DNA of 64,000 nt. It comes from Rebecca billardiae RCC1528. Its lineage: Eukaryota > Haptophyta. The stretch's first letter is position 1; every line of letters begins with the position of its first letter. Below the pieces are notes generated by a model. That model saw nothing but the letters and a program-made list of their open reading frames with translations. It was not told the DNA's origin and ran no database searches. Shown one piece after another: positions 1-10,321 of the stretch. The stretch covers positions 930,001-994,000 of the forward strand of contig OZ251248.1 in assembly GCA_965240325.2 (NCBI GenBank). The letters are read 5' to 3'. A program made the translations under genes and the position numbers.

Positions 1-921
1 CACTGAACGACAGACCTGAGGCTCTCGGAGCTGGCACAGGAAGGGGGTTCTGCTACGACCCTCCCCCAGCGGCCCGCCAGGCCGCAGCAGGTGCAGATGC
101 TGCTGGTCAAGACGCCAGCTGGAGAGCATCGTGCCTCGTGCCTCGTGTCAAGAGCCCAGCAAGCCCTCTGCAGACCGAGGTCGCTGCAGCATGCAGCAGA
201 GCCTGCTCGTTACACCGGCACGCGCGGTTTCCTGCTGCAGGTCACGGGGCAGCTGCCCGGCTTGGCTGGAGCCGCTGCTTTCCTGCAATGCTGGACGTGC
301 GGCAGTCGCCCGTGCGGCAGTCGGCGCACGGTTTCCTGCAGCAGCATGCAGAAGGGGCAGTCTGCCCGAGCCGGAATTCCCTGCATTGTGCAGGATGTGC
401 TCCTACCACCTCTGCTGTACAAGGTGGCCGGCTGGGGCTCTGCGCAGGGCCCTGCGTAGTTGCAGCTCCGGTCCGGCGCATGCGCTTCGGCTGGCGGTCC
501 GAGACGGCGGGCCCCTGGCTCGCGGGCGGCACTGTGGGCAGTGCGTCCGCGCCCGGGTGGGCGGTTACTGTGTGCGGGGAACGTCAGCGCGGCAAACACG
601 TCGCAGCCGCAAGTACCCTGGTGGCACAGTGGGCTGCAACCACTCGGGCCTCCACTTGGAGGTATCCCAACTGTCGACGACGTCGCCGATCTGGTGACTG
701 CGTAGCAGTGGGCATAACATACTACAATCATGCGGCGAACAAGGAACAAGGACCGCTCGGGCATCACTATCAGAGAGTTGGTTGCATCAAAGGAGGCACG
801 GCAGGTTGCATGCTCAGGAAGCGACGCGACGAAACGAAAAAGCAGAAATCAGGGTGGTCCGGAACACGGTGAGTAGGCGCCCGCGCACCCGGTCGGAGGA
901 CTGAGGAGTTCTTGAGGAGCC
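1..921. other. No supported gene
   Basis: Several overlapping open frames exist on both strands, but none resembles a known family. They are the long GC-rich shadow frames expected in DNA of this composition. A motif rich in CTGCAG and CCTGCTGCAG recurs between about 230 and 360. The stretch just before 922 is probably the 5' flank of the next gene. Confidence 0.5.
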
Positions 922-2886
922 ATGCCGACCGAGGATCGATGGCGCTCATCGACCTCAGCCTCGTCGTCGCTCGTGTACCTCGTCGCGAGCCTGACCTCGT
1001 CGCCAACGCGCGTCGGCATGATCGGCCCGACGCTGGCCACGCTCGGCGCCGCGCACCAGCGGCGCCCATTCGACGAGGTCCTCCTCGTCCTGCCGCGCAC
1101 GTTTGCGCGCACAGGCGAGCCGTACCCGGAGCCGTTGCCGTTGGACACTGCGGGCGTGACCGTGCTGCGGTGCGAGCATGACTGGGGCCCGGCGACGAAG
1201 CTCGTCCCGACGGTCCGCTACCTCGCCACCGAGCGCGCCGCCGCCATCGCCGCCAGGCTCGGCCTCCCTCCGGGCGCGAGTCCGCGCTCGGCGCTCGAGC
1301 GCGTCCACATTGTCGTCGTCGACGACGACAGCCTGTATCCTCCGCAGATGGCGCGCTCGCTGGCGTCGACGGCCACGCCGACGCGCTCGGAGTGCGCGGG
1401 CGGGTGGAACGTCGTCGCGCGCACCGCGCTCGAGCACGAGGGCGCGCAGCGCCCCGTGCTACTCATGCCGCACCTCGCGCCCGTCCACGTGTGCGAGGGG
1501 TTCAGCGGCTGGCGTCTGCCGCTCGGACCGCTCGCGCACGACGTCGAGGGGTTCGAGGCGCGGATGCGGGCGCTCACGTCGGACGCGGACCTGCGTCTGT
1601 CGGACGACCTGGTGATCAGCGACCAGCTCGCGCGCGCCGGCGTGCGCCTCGCGCACCACCGCACCGCAGGCTTCAACATCCTCCTGGTACGGCAGCGCGC
1701 GCTCGGCTTTGGCGCGGACGCGCTCCATCGCACCGACACGGCGGGCAGCTCGCACTCGGCGCGGTACGCGCGGATCATCCGCAGCGGGAGGCTCGACGCG
1801 CTGCCCTCGCCCGAGCGCTGGGCCACGATGTGCGCGCCGCAGCCGTCGCCGCCCCTGTGCGCACCGCGGCTCGCCACCCCTGCCGCTGCCGCCGACAGCA
1901 ACAGCAGCAGCAGCAGGGGCGCGTGCGCCGGCGCGGGCGGCGCGGAGCGCGCGGCGGTCGCCGTGCTGGGCGCAGAGCACACGGGCGCGCGCACGTGCGG
2001 TGCGCTCCTACGCGCGAACATGTGCGCGCCGTCCGTCAGCGCGAGCGCCGAGGCCGACAAGGCGACGAGGCGTGCCATGCGCACCTGGCAGCAGCTCGAC
2101 GACTCGGCGCGCGGTGTCGACGCCGCCCGCGCGAGCCTGTTGCTCGTGCACCGCACGCTGCGGCGGCCGGTCGTCATCGCCGTGCGCGAGCCGTTGCAGT
2201 GGCTGAACGCGCTCCAGCGCGCGCCGGGCGCGTGCGCGCACGCGCAAGCCGCACGCACGCCGAAGCGCCGCGCAAGCGGCTGCTCGGTGCGCCAGCTGGC
2301 GGCAGCCGCCGCGGGCCGCACCGCGCGGCTCCGGCTGGCGCGCGAGGCGCTCGGGCTCGTCCGAGCACCGCCGGTGGTCCGGGAGTCCGGACCGCGCGGG
2401 GAGCTGCCGGCCGTCCGGAGCGCTGCCTCGCGCGCTGGAGGCGACGCGGGCCCGGTCGTGCTCGTCCGGTACGAGGACGTGGTGACGCGGCCAGGCGCGG
2501 TCGGCTGCATGCTGGGCCACGCGCTCGGACTGTGCACGCTCCGACCGCTGGCAAACCTCGCGGTAGGCGCGACGCCCGCGCGCGAGCGCGAAGTGTTCAG
2601 CCCCGAGAGGGGGGCGCTCGACATGGGCGTGGTCGGGCTGCGTGCGAGGCTGGCCGCCGTGTCGCCCCACCCGTGCACCGCCGTCGGCTCGTACTCGAAG
2701 CCCGCCCTCACCGCCGTGCTCTCGGCGCTCGACTGGGAGCTCGAGCAGCTGGTCGGATACGCGGCGGCCGAACGTGAGTACCGCAGCGCGTGCGCCGGCC
2801 GCGGCGGCAACAGTAGCCTCGGCGGGATGCTCCGGCACACGGCGCACGGTCTGCTCAGCACCGCCATGCGGATCGTTGCGCGCTAG
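922..2886 (+). CDS. Glycosyltransferase-like / sulfotransferase-like fusion protein
   Basis: Single exon, 654 aa. The N-terminal half (about residues 25-305) has the motif order of a GT-A-like glycosyltransferase family common in algae: DWGPATKLVP near 92, the DxD-type VVVDDDSLYPP near 131, CEGFSGW near 193, and LSDDLVISDQL near 226. A Ser/Gln-rich linker (about 315-335) leads to a second domain with sulfotransferase features: a P-loop-like VLGAEHTGARTC near 347 for binding the PAPS cofactor, VIAVREPLQWL near 415, and VLVRYEDVVTRP near 512. If both domains are active, one polypeptide would add a sugar and sulfate a glycan, presumably in the Golgi. No clear signal anchor is visible at the N-terminus, so a short upstream exon could be missing; ATG 922 has a good context (gagccATGc). 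Domain names rest on motif recognition only. Confidence 0.6.
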   Translation: MPTEDRWRSSTSASSSLVYLVASLTSSPTRVGMIGPTLATLGAAHQRRPFDEVLLVLPRTFARTGEPYPEPLPLDTAGVTVLRCEHDWGPATKLVPTVRYLATERAAAIAARLGLPPGASPRSALERVHIVVVDDDSLYPPQMARSLASTATPTRSECAGGWNVVARTALEHEGAQRPVLLMPHLAPVHVCEGFSGWRLPLGPLAHDVEGFEARMRALTSDADLRLSDDLVISDQLARAGVRLAHHRTAGFNILLVRQRALGFGADALHRTDTAGSSHSARYARIIRSGRLDALPSPERWATMCAPQPSPPLCAPRLATPAAAADSNSSSSRGACAGAGGAERAAVAVLGAEHTGARTCGALLRANMCAPSVSASAEADKATRRAMRTWQQLDDSARGVDAARASLLLVHRTLRRPVVIAVREPLQWLNALQRAPGACAHAQAARTPKRRASGCSVRQLAAAAAGRTARLRLAREALGLVRAPPVVRESGPRGELPAVRSAASRAGGDAGPVVLVRYEDVVTRPGAVGCMLGHALGLCTLRPLANLAVGATPAREREVFSPERGALDMGVVGLRARLAAVSPHPCTAVGSYSKPALTAVLSALDWELEQLVGYAAAEREYRSACAGRGGNSSLGGMLRHTAHGLLSTAMRIVAR

Positions 2887-3249
2887 CTGATGACGCGACC
2901 GCACTGCTCATCCGCATCGTCACGCGGCATCAGCATCAGCAGTTCCAATATAATCATATATATATATAAGCGGCGCTGCATCACTCGGCCCTGCCGAGCA
3001 GTAGGGTGAAAATCCCATTTTCTGGCCTGTCCGGGTGGAAAATCCGGCTGCTCGGATCTGACCGGACCGGGACCCGGACAGCACAGTATCTAGGGACCAG
3101 ACACTTTTACATCTTCGTTCTCTTCGGATTTGAGCATGGGGCGGCGCCCCATTTGCACAGTCAAAAGACCGCGGGTGTAAAAGCAACCGTTGTCGAGTTC
3201 GATGTAGCGGCTGGGCGAATTAGTGAATTAAAAAACAATTCACGAGACA
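2887..3249. other. Intergenic, AT-rich patch with TA tract
   Basis: Begins at the stop codon of the fusion gene. A TA tract at about 2950-2970 is preceded by taatcat and followed by taagc, matching the outer edge of the terminal repeat near 8660, so it may be a remnant of the same element family. Two short gtgaaaatccc / gtggaaaatcc motifs lie near 3005 and 3035. No gene seen. Confidence 0.4.
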
Positions 3250-4180
3250 CTTGCGCCCACGGCCGCGATGGCGTGCGCCGTCCACCCACGACGGAGTCGT
3301 GGACGGACATCGCTACACAGCCTACGCGACAGGCGTTGTCGTGATCGAGGTGCCCGTGCCCGTTGTCGATAGCCAAACGATTGGCACGACGACCTGGCAC
3401 CACATCCGCGTCAAGCGCGGCGAGGCCGTGGTCCAGCGCGTGTGCGCCACTGAGCTGGCCGATGTGCGGACGGCGTCGGGTGGCGCAGGGGCTCCTGCCG
3501 ATGCTACCTGGCGGCTGCTGCGGGGCCTGCTGCCGTGGTCGAGCCTGGGGCAGAGGCTGAGTCAACCGCGGAGCAGCTCAACGCTTCCGAGATCGAGCTG
3601 CGCGCGGTCGGACCAGATGACGGCCCGCGGCCGTCCAAGCGCACACGCAAGGACGCCTGAGCACACTCGTTCAGTCCGAGCAAAGCCTGGTCGGCGTACG
3701 AGCGCGAGCCAGCTCAGACACGGCACGAGCGCACGCGTGACGGCTCGTACGATGAGCTCGTCGGCTTGGTCATCGGGCTGCTGTCGCTCGTCGCCTCGCT
3801 TGTCACGTCACACTCAGCTGAGCAGAGACATCACTCCCGCCGTTCATTCAGCTGATCGACGAGGACGAGGCGGCCAAGGCGGCGGCGGCTCAAACGCCTG
3901 GAGGAGGAGCGCAGGAGGAGGAGGAGCTCCCAGCGCTGAGCCTGTGGGGCCGCGCCGAGGCCAGGCACCGCGGCCAGCGGCTGCAGTCGCGGGTGGCTGC
4001 CGGACAGCAGCTCGGCGGCACACGCTCACTCATACGTCGATCCTCTTGCTCGAGAGTCGAGGCGGCGGGCAAGGTGCAGGCCGCACGCGAGCTTGCTGAG
4101 CGTGCGCAGGCCGAGCCGCAGCTGAGCCCCGAGGGTGCTCGGGACGCCGCGTGCGCAAGCAGGCCGCCTCGCAGCAGATG
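3250..4180 (+). pseudogene. Possible decayed or frame-broken coding region, family unknown
   Basis: Protein-like segments lie in different plus-strand frames. A frame from 3251 gives about 90 plausible residues (for example VVVIEVPVPVVDSQTIG). A second frame ends at the TGA at 3658-3660 with a basic nuclear-signal-like tail (PSKRTRKDA). Later stretches read as acidic then basic coiled sequence (LIDEDEAAKAAAA). No single frame spans them, and I see no convincing GT-AG joins. It could be a degraded gene, an unrecognised spliced gene, or chance. Confidence 0.25.
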
Positions 4181-5021
4181 GTGCTTCGCATCGAATAACT
4201 ACGCTGATACTAACCCGAAAAAATTTCTTCGCACTGCGTGCGCTTTACTCCCATTCTTATTTTATTCCTTATTCGCGTATTAAATGCCGCTTTTCCGCCT
4301 CCCCAGTGCGGAAGTGCGCCAGAAAATGGGAATTCCACCCAGTAGATCATCGTCGTCGGAGGCCATCAGCCATTAGGTCACCATCGCCCATGCGGGCCAT
4401 GTCACATCGGACGGCACTGCGACTGCCGCCACGAGCGTCGAGCCGGCCTGCCCCAGGCCGGGGCTCCGCCGCCGGGCCCGTGCCAGGGGATGGCCGTACG
4501 ACCCATGCCCGGGGTGCAGCCGGGCGCCTGGAGCCCTGGATGGAGGCGGAACTACAGGGGGGTCCAGATGAGAGTTGAAGTTGGGGACCGTTCGGAAGGG
4601 AAGCCATGGCGGGGCGTGAATCGGGCCGTCCCACCGCGATCCAAGGCGCGGGTGCAACGTCCGGGGCAGGGGTCGTTGCACTCGCCGGTCGGCGTCGCCG
4701 TGCGAGCGCGTGTGCGTGAGTGACAGCTTCCCTTCCGACTTTTCGACCACTCTCACGTCCACGTCCGCATCATCGTGTGCCGGCGCGCGCGAGGCTGCGC
4801 ATGTAAAGGATGGGCAAGTAGCGGGCAGGACACCCTTCTGATGGCTGCGTTGACCTCTGGGGCATGCCAGGCGAGGGTGCAGACCTATCAATTTTCTGCC
4901 TGACCCCACAAGTCGTGAGTCTGACGATCAATGTTGGCTGCGCGGTAGTCGTGCGACCGCCGTCCGACACGGCTGCCATGCGATTACGCGCCTGTCAACG
5001 GCGGGGTGATCAACGACCGGC
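4181..5021. other. No supported gene
   Basis: Starts with a locally AT-richer patch (about 4190-4280), then ordinary GC-rich sequence. Open frames overlap in several registers without recognisable motifs. The end of the stretch is the presumptive 5' flank of the EsV-1-7 gene. Confidence 0.4.
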
Positions 5022-6215
5022 ATGGCTAGCAAGCTGGTCAGGGGTAGCAGCAGCCTTCTCTGGGGCCACGTCACGCGATTTGGCGACCTCGCCACGGCTC
5101 CATGCCCGTCCGGAGGCACGACGTGCCGCACTACCTGGCCAGCCACGAACCCCCTTGCAGCCACCATCGAAGTACCCGCCTCTGGCCGTTACCCAGTACG
5201 TACTCGGTGCGCAGGGCACAAGCCACAAGCTGGGGAGCCAGCTCCCGTGCGTGCGGCCGTCAAAATTAATTGCGCGGCCGGCATGGTTGACGGGAAGAAC
5301 CGCAGGTGTGATCACGCTGGCTGCACCACGCGGCCTTTATTCGGCATGCCGGGCGACGCGCGCGCCAGCCGGTGCGCTACGCACAAGCTGACCGGCATGG
5401 TTGACGTGGCGAACCGCAAGTGTGATCACGCTGGCTGCACCACGCGGCCTTTCTTCGGCATGCCGGGCGACGCGCGCGCCAGCCGGTGCGCTACGCACAA
5501 GCTGACCGGCATGGTTGACGTGGCGAACCGCAAGTGTGATCACGCTGGCTGCACCACGCGGCCTTTCTTCGGCATGCCGGGCGACGCGCGCGCCAGCCGG
5601 TGCGCTACGCACAAGCTGACCGGCATGGTTGACGTGGCGAACCGCAAGTGTGATCACGCTGGCTGCACCACGCGGCCTTTATTCGGCATGCCGGGCGACT
5701 CGGGCGCCAGCCGGTGCGCTACACACAAGCTGGCCGGCATGGTCGACCTCAAGCACCCCAAGTGTGACCACGCCCGCTGCACCAAGCAGCCTTCGTTTGG
5801 CATGCCGGGCGACGCGCGCGCCAGCCGGTGCGCTACACACAAGCTGGCCGGCATGGTCCACCTGACGGCCCGCATGTGTGATCACACCGGCTGCACAACG
5901 GTGCCGAACTTTGGCATGCCGGGCGACTCGCGCGCCACGCGGTGCGCTGCGCACAAGCTGGCTGGCATGAAGAGCCTTCGCAGCCGTGGTGCGCACAAGC
6001 GCGGGCTGGAGCAAGACATGACGAGCAACAAAGAAGTGAGCGCCGCCAAGCGACAGCGGAAGCGCACCCGCAGCACAGCCACTGCCTCTGCGGATGGCGT
6101 TGTGGCAGCCCGGCAGCCGCGATCGCAGCTGCCGCCGCTGGTCACAGCCAGCGTCGTATCGACGCCGTCGCGTGTACGACCCGTGGTGATGGCCAGGCGG
6201 GTAAGGGCGGCCTGA
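5022..6215 (+). CDS. EsV-1-7 cysteine-rich repeat protein
   Basis: 397 aa if started at ATG 5022. The core is six tandem 38-residue modules, each fitting the EsV-1-7 pattern exactly: C-x4-C-x16-C-x2-H-x12 (CDHAGC ... CATH ... next C). This family is named after an Ectocarpus virus gene and includes the brown-algal developmental regulator IMMEDIATE UPRIGHT; its molecular function is not established. The Cys/His spacing suggests metal-binding modules. The tail after the last module is basic (AAKRQRKRTRS) and could be a nuclear localisation signal. The start is uncertain: sequence before about 5215 looks less constrained, and a partial degenerate module (around KINCAAGM) precedes the first full one. 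Modules 2 and 3 appear identical at DNA level, so copy number has probably changed recently. Confidence 0.8.
   Translation: MASKLVRGSSSLLWGHVTRFGDLATAPCPSGGTTCRTTWPATNPLAATIEVPASGRYPVRTRCAGHKPQAGEPAPVRAAVKINCAAGMVDGKNRRCDHAGCTTRPLFGMPGDARASRCATHKLTGMVDVANRKCDHAGCTTRPFFGMPGDARASRCATHKLTGMVDVANRKCDHAGCTTRPFFGMPGDARASRCATHKLTGMVDVANRKCDHAGCTTRPLFGMPGDSGASRCATHKLAGMVDLKHPKCDHARCTKQPSFGMPGDARASRCATHKLAGMVHLTARMCDHTGCTTVPNFGMPGDSRATRCAAHKLAGMKSLRSRGAHKRGLEQDMTSNKEVSAAKRQRKRTRSTATASADGVVAARQPRSQLPPLVTASVVSTPSRVRPVVMARRVRAA
5307..5990 (+). repeat. Six 114-bp tandem repeats encoding EsV-1-7 modules
   Basis: Units begin at 5307, 5421, 5535, 5649, 5763 and 5877, each starting at the first Cys codon (TGT). 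Units 1-4 are nearly identical; units 5 and 6 differ mainly in the variable x16 and x12 segments while keeping all Cys and His codons. Divergence concentrated outside the metal-ligand codons suggests selection on the protein. Confidence 0.92.
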
Positions 6216-6653
6216 CAAGTGACGACGGCAGACGAGCGGCCTGTCGTGGCCATGCAGCATGCTGAGCCGAACCGCCGCATGCCTTGACGAGCGGCACAGC
6301 AGATGCGGTGGGCATGCCCGCTCGCCGACGCGACGAGGCGCGGTGCGCCTGAGGCAGCATCGCGGGACTCTGCCGCGCGACGTGCCGGCAACGTCCGCAC
6401 GCGCAGTGCCCGTGAATGGCACCGCCGCTGTATGGCCGAATCGGCGTGGAGTCGTCTGCGCCGTGCGGTCCGCGCACGGTCAGTCGGCCCTCGGTCATGG
6501 CCGTAGACCGTAGCTATCTATAGCAGTTCATACGGTGCGCGCCATCGGCGTCGTCAAGTATACTCTCATCGTCACGCGGTTGCGTCGCCGCCCGGGCAGC
6601 CCCGGGCTGCTCGGCATTATCGTCATGTCAATTTGTCGTCCTATGGCTATATA
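6216..6653. other. Intergenic
   Basis: No gene recognised. It ends in a TA tract (about 6646-6662) that runs into the terminal repeat of the next element. Confidence 0.45.
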
Positions 6654-6712
6654 TATATATATGATTAAACTTTCTTCAGGAATGCGCACCAGAAAAAGCC
6701 TTAACAACCCGC
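6654..6712 (+). repeat. Left terminal inverted repeat (59 bp)
   Basis: Pairs with 8614-8672. The only differences are the two bases after gcgcacc (ag here, tt in the other copy). Confidence 0.85.
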
Positions 6713-8613
6713 TGGAGTTTCGCCGTCAAATCTCGAGCCGGCCCGCCACTGGCGGAAACGCCACGATGCGGGCCTTCTTCCTCGTCGACCGCACGTGCGC
6801 TCTCGCGATCGTGCGACGAGCTGCGGGCAGATCGACCCGCTCTTCCTGATCGGATGCCGATATCACTCTCAGGTACGCGCGCTCGCGAGCGCGCACCCGT
6901 CTCCTCGCCGCCCTCGTCGAGCACGAGCCGATCTGCAGCAGATGTTGCACCTCGCCGCATTGGCCGTGCTCGCGCGCGCGCAGTACGCGCGACACGAATT
7001 TCGTTAGTGGACCGTTTTCCTGGCTAGCAGGACTTTAGTGGTGGTACACTTGGATGTCGTAAAAACCGTCCACTAACCCTTTCGCGCTTCGCCGCTGCGC
7101 GCGCGCGCAAAGGAGCACTGCAAAGGCAGTGCACAAGCAGATGCAGTGGGCATTCCTCCTCCTGGGCGGCCTCCATGGCCTCGAGCGTGGTGACGAGCGC
7201 GCCGGTGACCACCGCGTGGTCCACCTTGGTGGCGCCGGACAGTCCGGCCGACCCTCGCCGGACTCCACCCTTGCTGCGCGCTGACTGTTTGCCGGTCGTG
7301 CAGCTGCGCCGCCAGCCGCTCGGCGCGAGCGGCGAGCGGCCACATGGTGACACAAGATGGTCGAAGGCGTGGCAGCGCGGTGGTGCGTGCGATCGGGGGA
7401 CCTCATCTGAGCTACGACACGGGCGCGCGCGCTCGTCCGTGCTCATCACGGTGGTGGACGCGCGCGCCGCGCGCTCGTCGGCTGTCGCGCGCTGACCGTT
7501 CGGCTGCATTTTGGTGTCTGCGGCGGCCACAGCTCGCCGGTACGGGCCCTATGGTGGCAGCGAGTGGTACGCGGCGTTGTACTAGGTCCGCGCGCGCCAC
7601 GCACGACGCTCGGCAGGCTCGCCCTCGGACCATTGGCTGAGCCCTACTCGCCGCGCGCGCCGCGCGCAGCAGCCGCTCGGCAGCTGCTCCGGGCGCGAAG
7701 CGCGCCCCGCGCGCTGCACGTGGGCGCGACGAGGTGGTGTAGCGAGCGTGCGCGAGTGTGTGCGCGTGATGGGCACCACCATGGCGCTACTTGCCATGCA
7801 CATCTGCCTCTCGCCACGCCTTCGACACGATAGCTGCGACTGCTGCTCGGAGGTGCGCTCGAGCGCTCGCACGCGTTTGAATCTGGGCTCGGCGGCGACC
7901 GCGTGGGCGAGGGGCAGCGCGGTGCACGGTGGCGGAGCGCGTGCGGAGCGCAGCCTACACCTCCTACACGCTCCATCCAGACACATCGCGCATGCTCGCG
8001 CGACCTCCTCGGTCCATCACGCACGCGTGCACGCGCGAGCAGGTTTGCAGCTGCCGGGCGCGAGCACGGCGCGCCGCGTTGGCGCGCGCGCACCGATACC
8101 CGTGCGCAGCTCGACGAGCGAGCGCGGTGTGTTTCGATGCGTATGGGGAGGCTCGAATTTACGCGCGCGCACGCGCCGGCCCTCGCCGCCCCTTCGCTCG
8201 CCCACGCCTCATCTGCGCGCTTGGCGTTTGCACGCAGCTGCTCATCCTTTCCAACACGTGCACAAACGAGCAGATGGCGCTGGGCGAGGTCGATTGGTGC
8301 GTCAGATATTCGGCAACGACCAGGCCCGCTTGTGTGCCGCCGCTCGTGCTACTCTCGACGACCACCTCTGGGTCGGTCGCGCGCACGAGGCTGCTCGCGG
8401 CCGAATCGTGCCGTGTACCGTCAAGCTGTACCGTGCGCGGCGAGGCGCACTCAGACGTCGGCGTGGGCTGGCATGCAATCGGCCAACAATCAGCGTCGAC
8501 GAACGAGCATGTCGCGAGCATGGTTTGGCCCACTTCCTGGCGCGCACGAGCCGCTCCAAGGCGCGCAAGGGCGCATAACCGCCGTCGTGGCCGCCGACCC
8601 CATCTTGGGCCGC

Positions 8614-8672
8614 GCGGGTTGTTAAGGCTTTTTAAGGTGCGCATTCCTGAAGAAAGTTTAATCATATATATA
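8614..8672 (-). repeat. Right terminal inverted repeat (59 bp)
   Basis: Inverted partner of 6654-6712 with 57 of 59 positions matching. Confidence 0.85.
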
Positions 8673-9263
8673 AGCAGGCATCTCAATGGCCGCGCCGTCG
8701 TCGCCCGCCGGCGCATCCGTCTCAGGCACGCCGTAGCCTGGCGGCCATCCCGCATCCGGTCCGACTAGCGCGTCTACGGTCTATATTCGCAGCAGCGCCA
8801 CGGATACTGATGACTGTACCGTTTGTCCGGCTGGGGACTGTTCACGAATCACGTAACACTAGCTAATATAATAATGACAGCGTGTAACGTCGCCGCGGCA
8901 GCACCGCAGCAGCGGCTGCGCGCCCGGTGGCCAGACTAATGCCGCCAGAATATGCCACGCGTACTGGCGAGACTCACTACGGCCGCGCCCGTCCGCCCTG
9001 ACTGCCACCGGGCACTCATACCGGTCAAGTATACGACCCGTTGCAAGCGTGAGCGCCGAAAAAACGACACTTCGGCGGCCTAGAGTGACGATACAGTCTT
9101 GCAGGCGGCGGCGGCGGCGGCGGGAGCGTGACAGTGCGTCTACCATCACCTTCCGTCTAGCGCGCTACGCCGCGCGTGCCGGGTAGTGCCCCCGGCCCGC
9201 CGCAGCAGCAGCCTCGACAAGTGAAGAGACGATGACCGCGGGCGCAGTGCCGCCGAGTACAGC
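8673..9263. other. Intergenic
   Basis: No gene recognised. A (GGC)n run lies at about 9104-9123. The rest is unremarkable. Confidence 0.45.
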
Positions 9264-10321
9264 CTGAGGCCGCTCGAGCGACTTCGTGTCTGGCGAGGCA
9301 GATCGCGCCAGTGCGTGGCGAGGCAGACGCTCGCCTGCCTCGCCGCTTGGCGAGGCAGCTAAGCTAGTAAAGCCGCGGCCGAACTTTACGAAAGCCAAAT
9401 GTCTGCCGGTGCGCCGCCCGTCTTTTGCGCACGGTGACAAGGGCGCGCGAGGGCGCTTCCTCACGATCCCGAAGAGCGCTGCGCGCGGCGTCGCGTTGGC
9501 GGCGGCAGCGGCGCTGGGGTGTATCTTGCCCATTCTGCGTGGCGGCGCGCTCTCATGACGCCTCGGCCGCCGCCACGCCATGCGCGACCGGGCGTGTCGC
9601 CTTCTTGACGGGCAGTGCACACGCCCTTGCAAGCGCACAGCCGTGAAGAGCCGAGAGCGTCCGTCGCGAGCACGCCGCCCACGCGGGATGCGTTATGTTG
9701 TCACCGAAGCCACCTTGCGCATGCGCTTCGCCGAGTTCGCCATGCGTTCAGAGCAGTCAAGATCGCTGAACGAGAGGATGTCATCGGCTGAAATGCAGGT
9801 TAGCAGTGCTCATCGTAGCTGCTACCCATGGTCATCCTGGCTCGCACATGCCAGAGCGCGAGCACCCAGTGTCATACGAATAGCCCTGGCAACGCATCCC
9901 GCGTGGGCGGCGTGCTCGCGACGGACGCTCTCGGCTCTTCACGGCTGTGCGCTTGCAAGGGCGTGTGCACTGCCCGTCAAGAAGGCGACACGCCCGGTCG
10001 CGCATGGCGTGGCGGCGGCCGAGGCGTCATGAGAGCGCGCCGCCACGCAGAATGGGCAAGATACACCCCAGCGCCGCTGCCGCCGCCAACGCGACGCCGC
10101 GCGCAGCGCTCTTCGGGATCGTGAGGAAGCGCCCTCGCGCGCCCTTGTCACCGTGCGCAAAAGACGGGCGGCGCACCGGCAGACATTTGGCTTTCGTAAA
10201 GTTCGGCCGCGGCGTTACTAGCTTAGCTGCCTCGCCAAGCGGCGAGGCAGGCGAGCGTCTGCCTCGCCACGCACTGGCGCGATCTGCCTCGCCAGACACG
10301 AAGTCGCTCGAGTGGCCTCAG
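9264..10321. repeat. Long inverted repeat (431-bp arms, 196-bp spacer)
   Basis: Left arm 9264-9694 and right arm 9891-10321 are the same length and nearly identical as inverted copies; I noticed only isolated mismatches (for example near 9273/10312). The inner ends are acgcgggatgcgtt and its complement. The spacer 9695-9890 has no recognisable coding content. Transcription across it would give a long double-stranded hairpin RNA. It resembles a fold-back element or a small-RNA-producing inverted duplication. Confidence 0.9.

Larger units (their letters stand above)
6654..8672. mobile_element. 2.0-kb terminal-inverted-repeat element, non-autonomous
   Basis: The first 59 bp (6654-6712) and last 59 bp (8614-8672) are inverted copies differing at 2 adjacent positions. 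Outermost bases are a TA run followed by gattaaactttcttcagg. Outside the left end the TA tract continues, so insertion into (TA)n is likely and no clear target-site duplication can be defined. The interior is GC-rich with only overlapping shadow frames. I see no transposase motifs, so mobilisation by a helper in trans is inferred. Confidence 0.7.

Noticed and set aside
1218-2904. Long antisense frames over the fusion enzyme (up to 549 codons)
   Set aside because: Composition is Arg/Ala/Ser-rich shadow translation. The sense strand carries the recognisable motifs.
5307-5990. CRISPR-like array
   Set aside because: The 114-bp units are contiguous, coding and fit a eukaryotic protein repeat. There are no spacers and the genome is eukaryotic.
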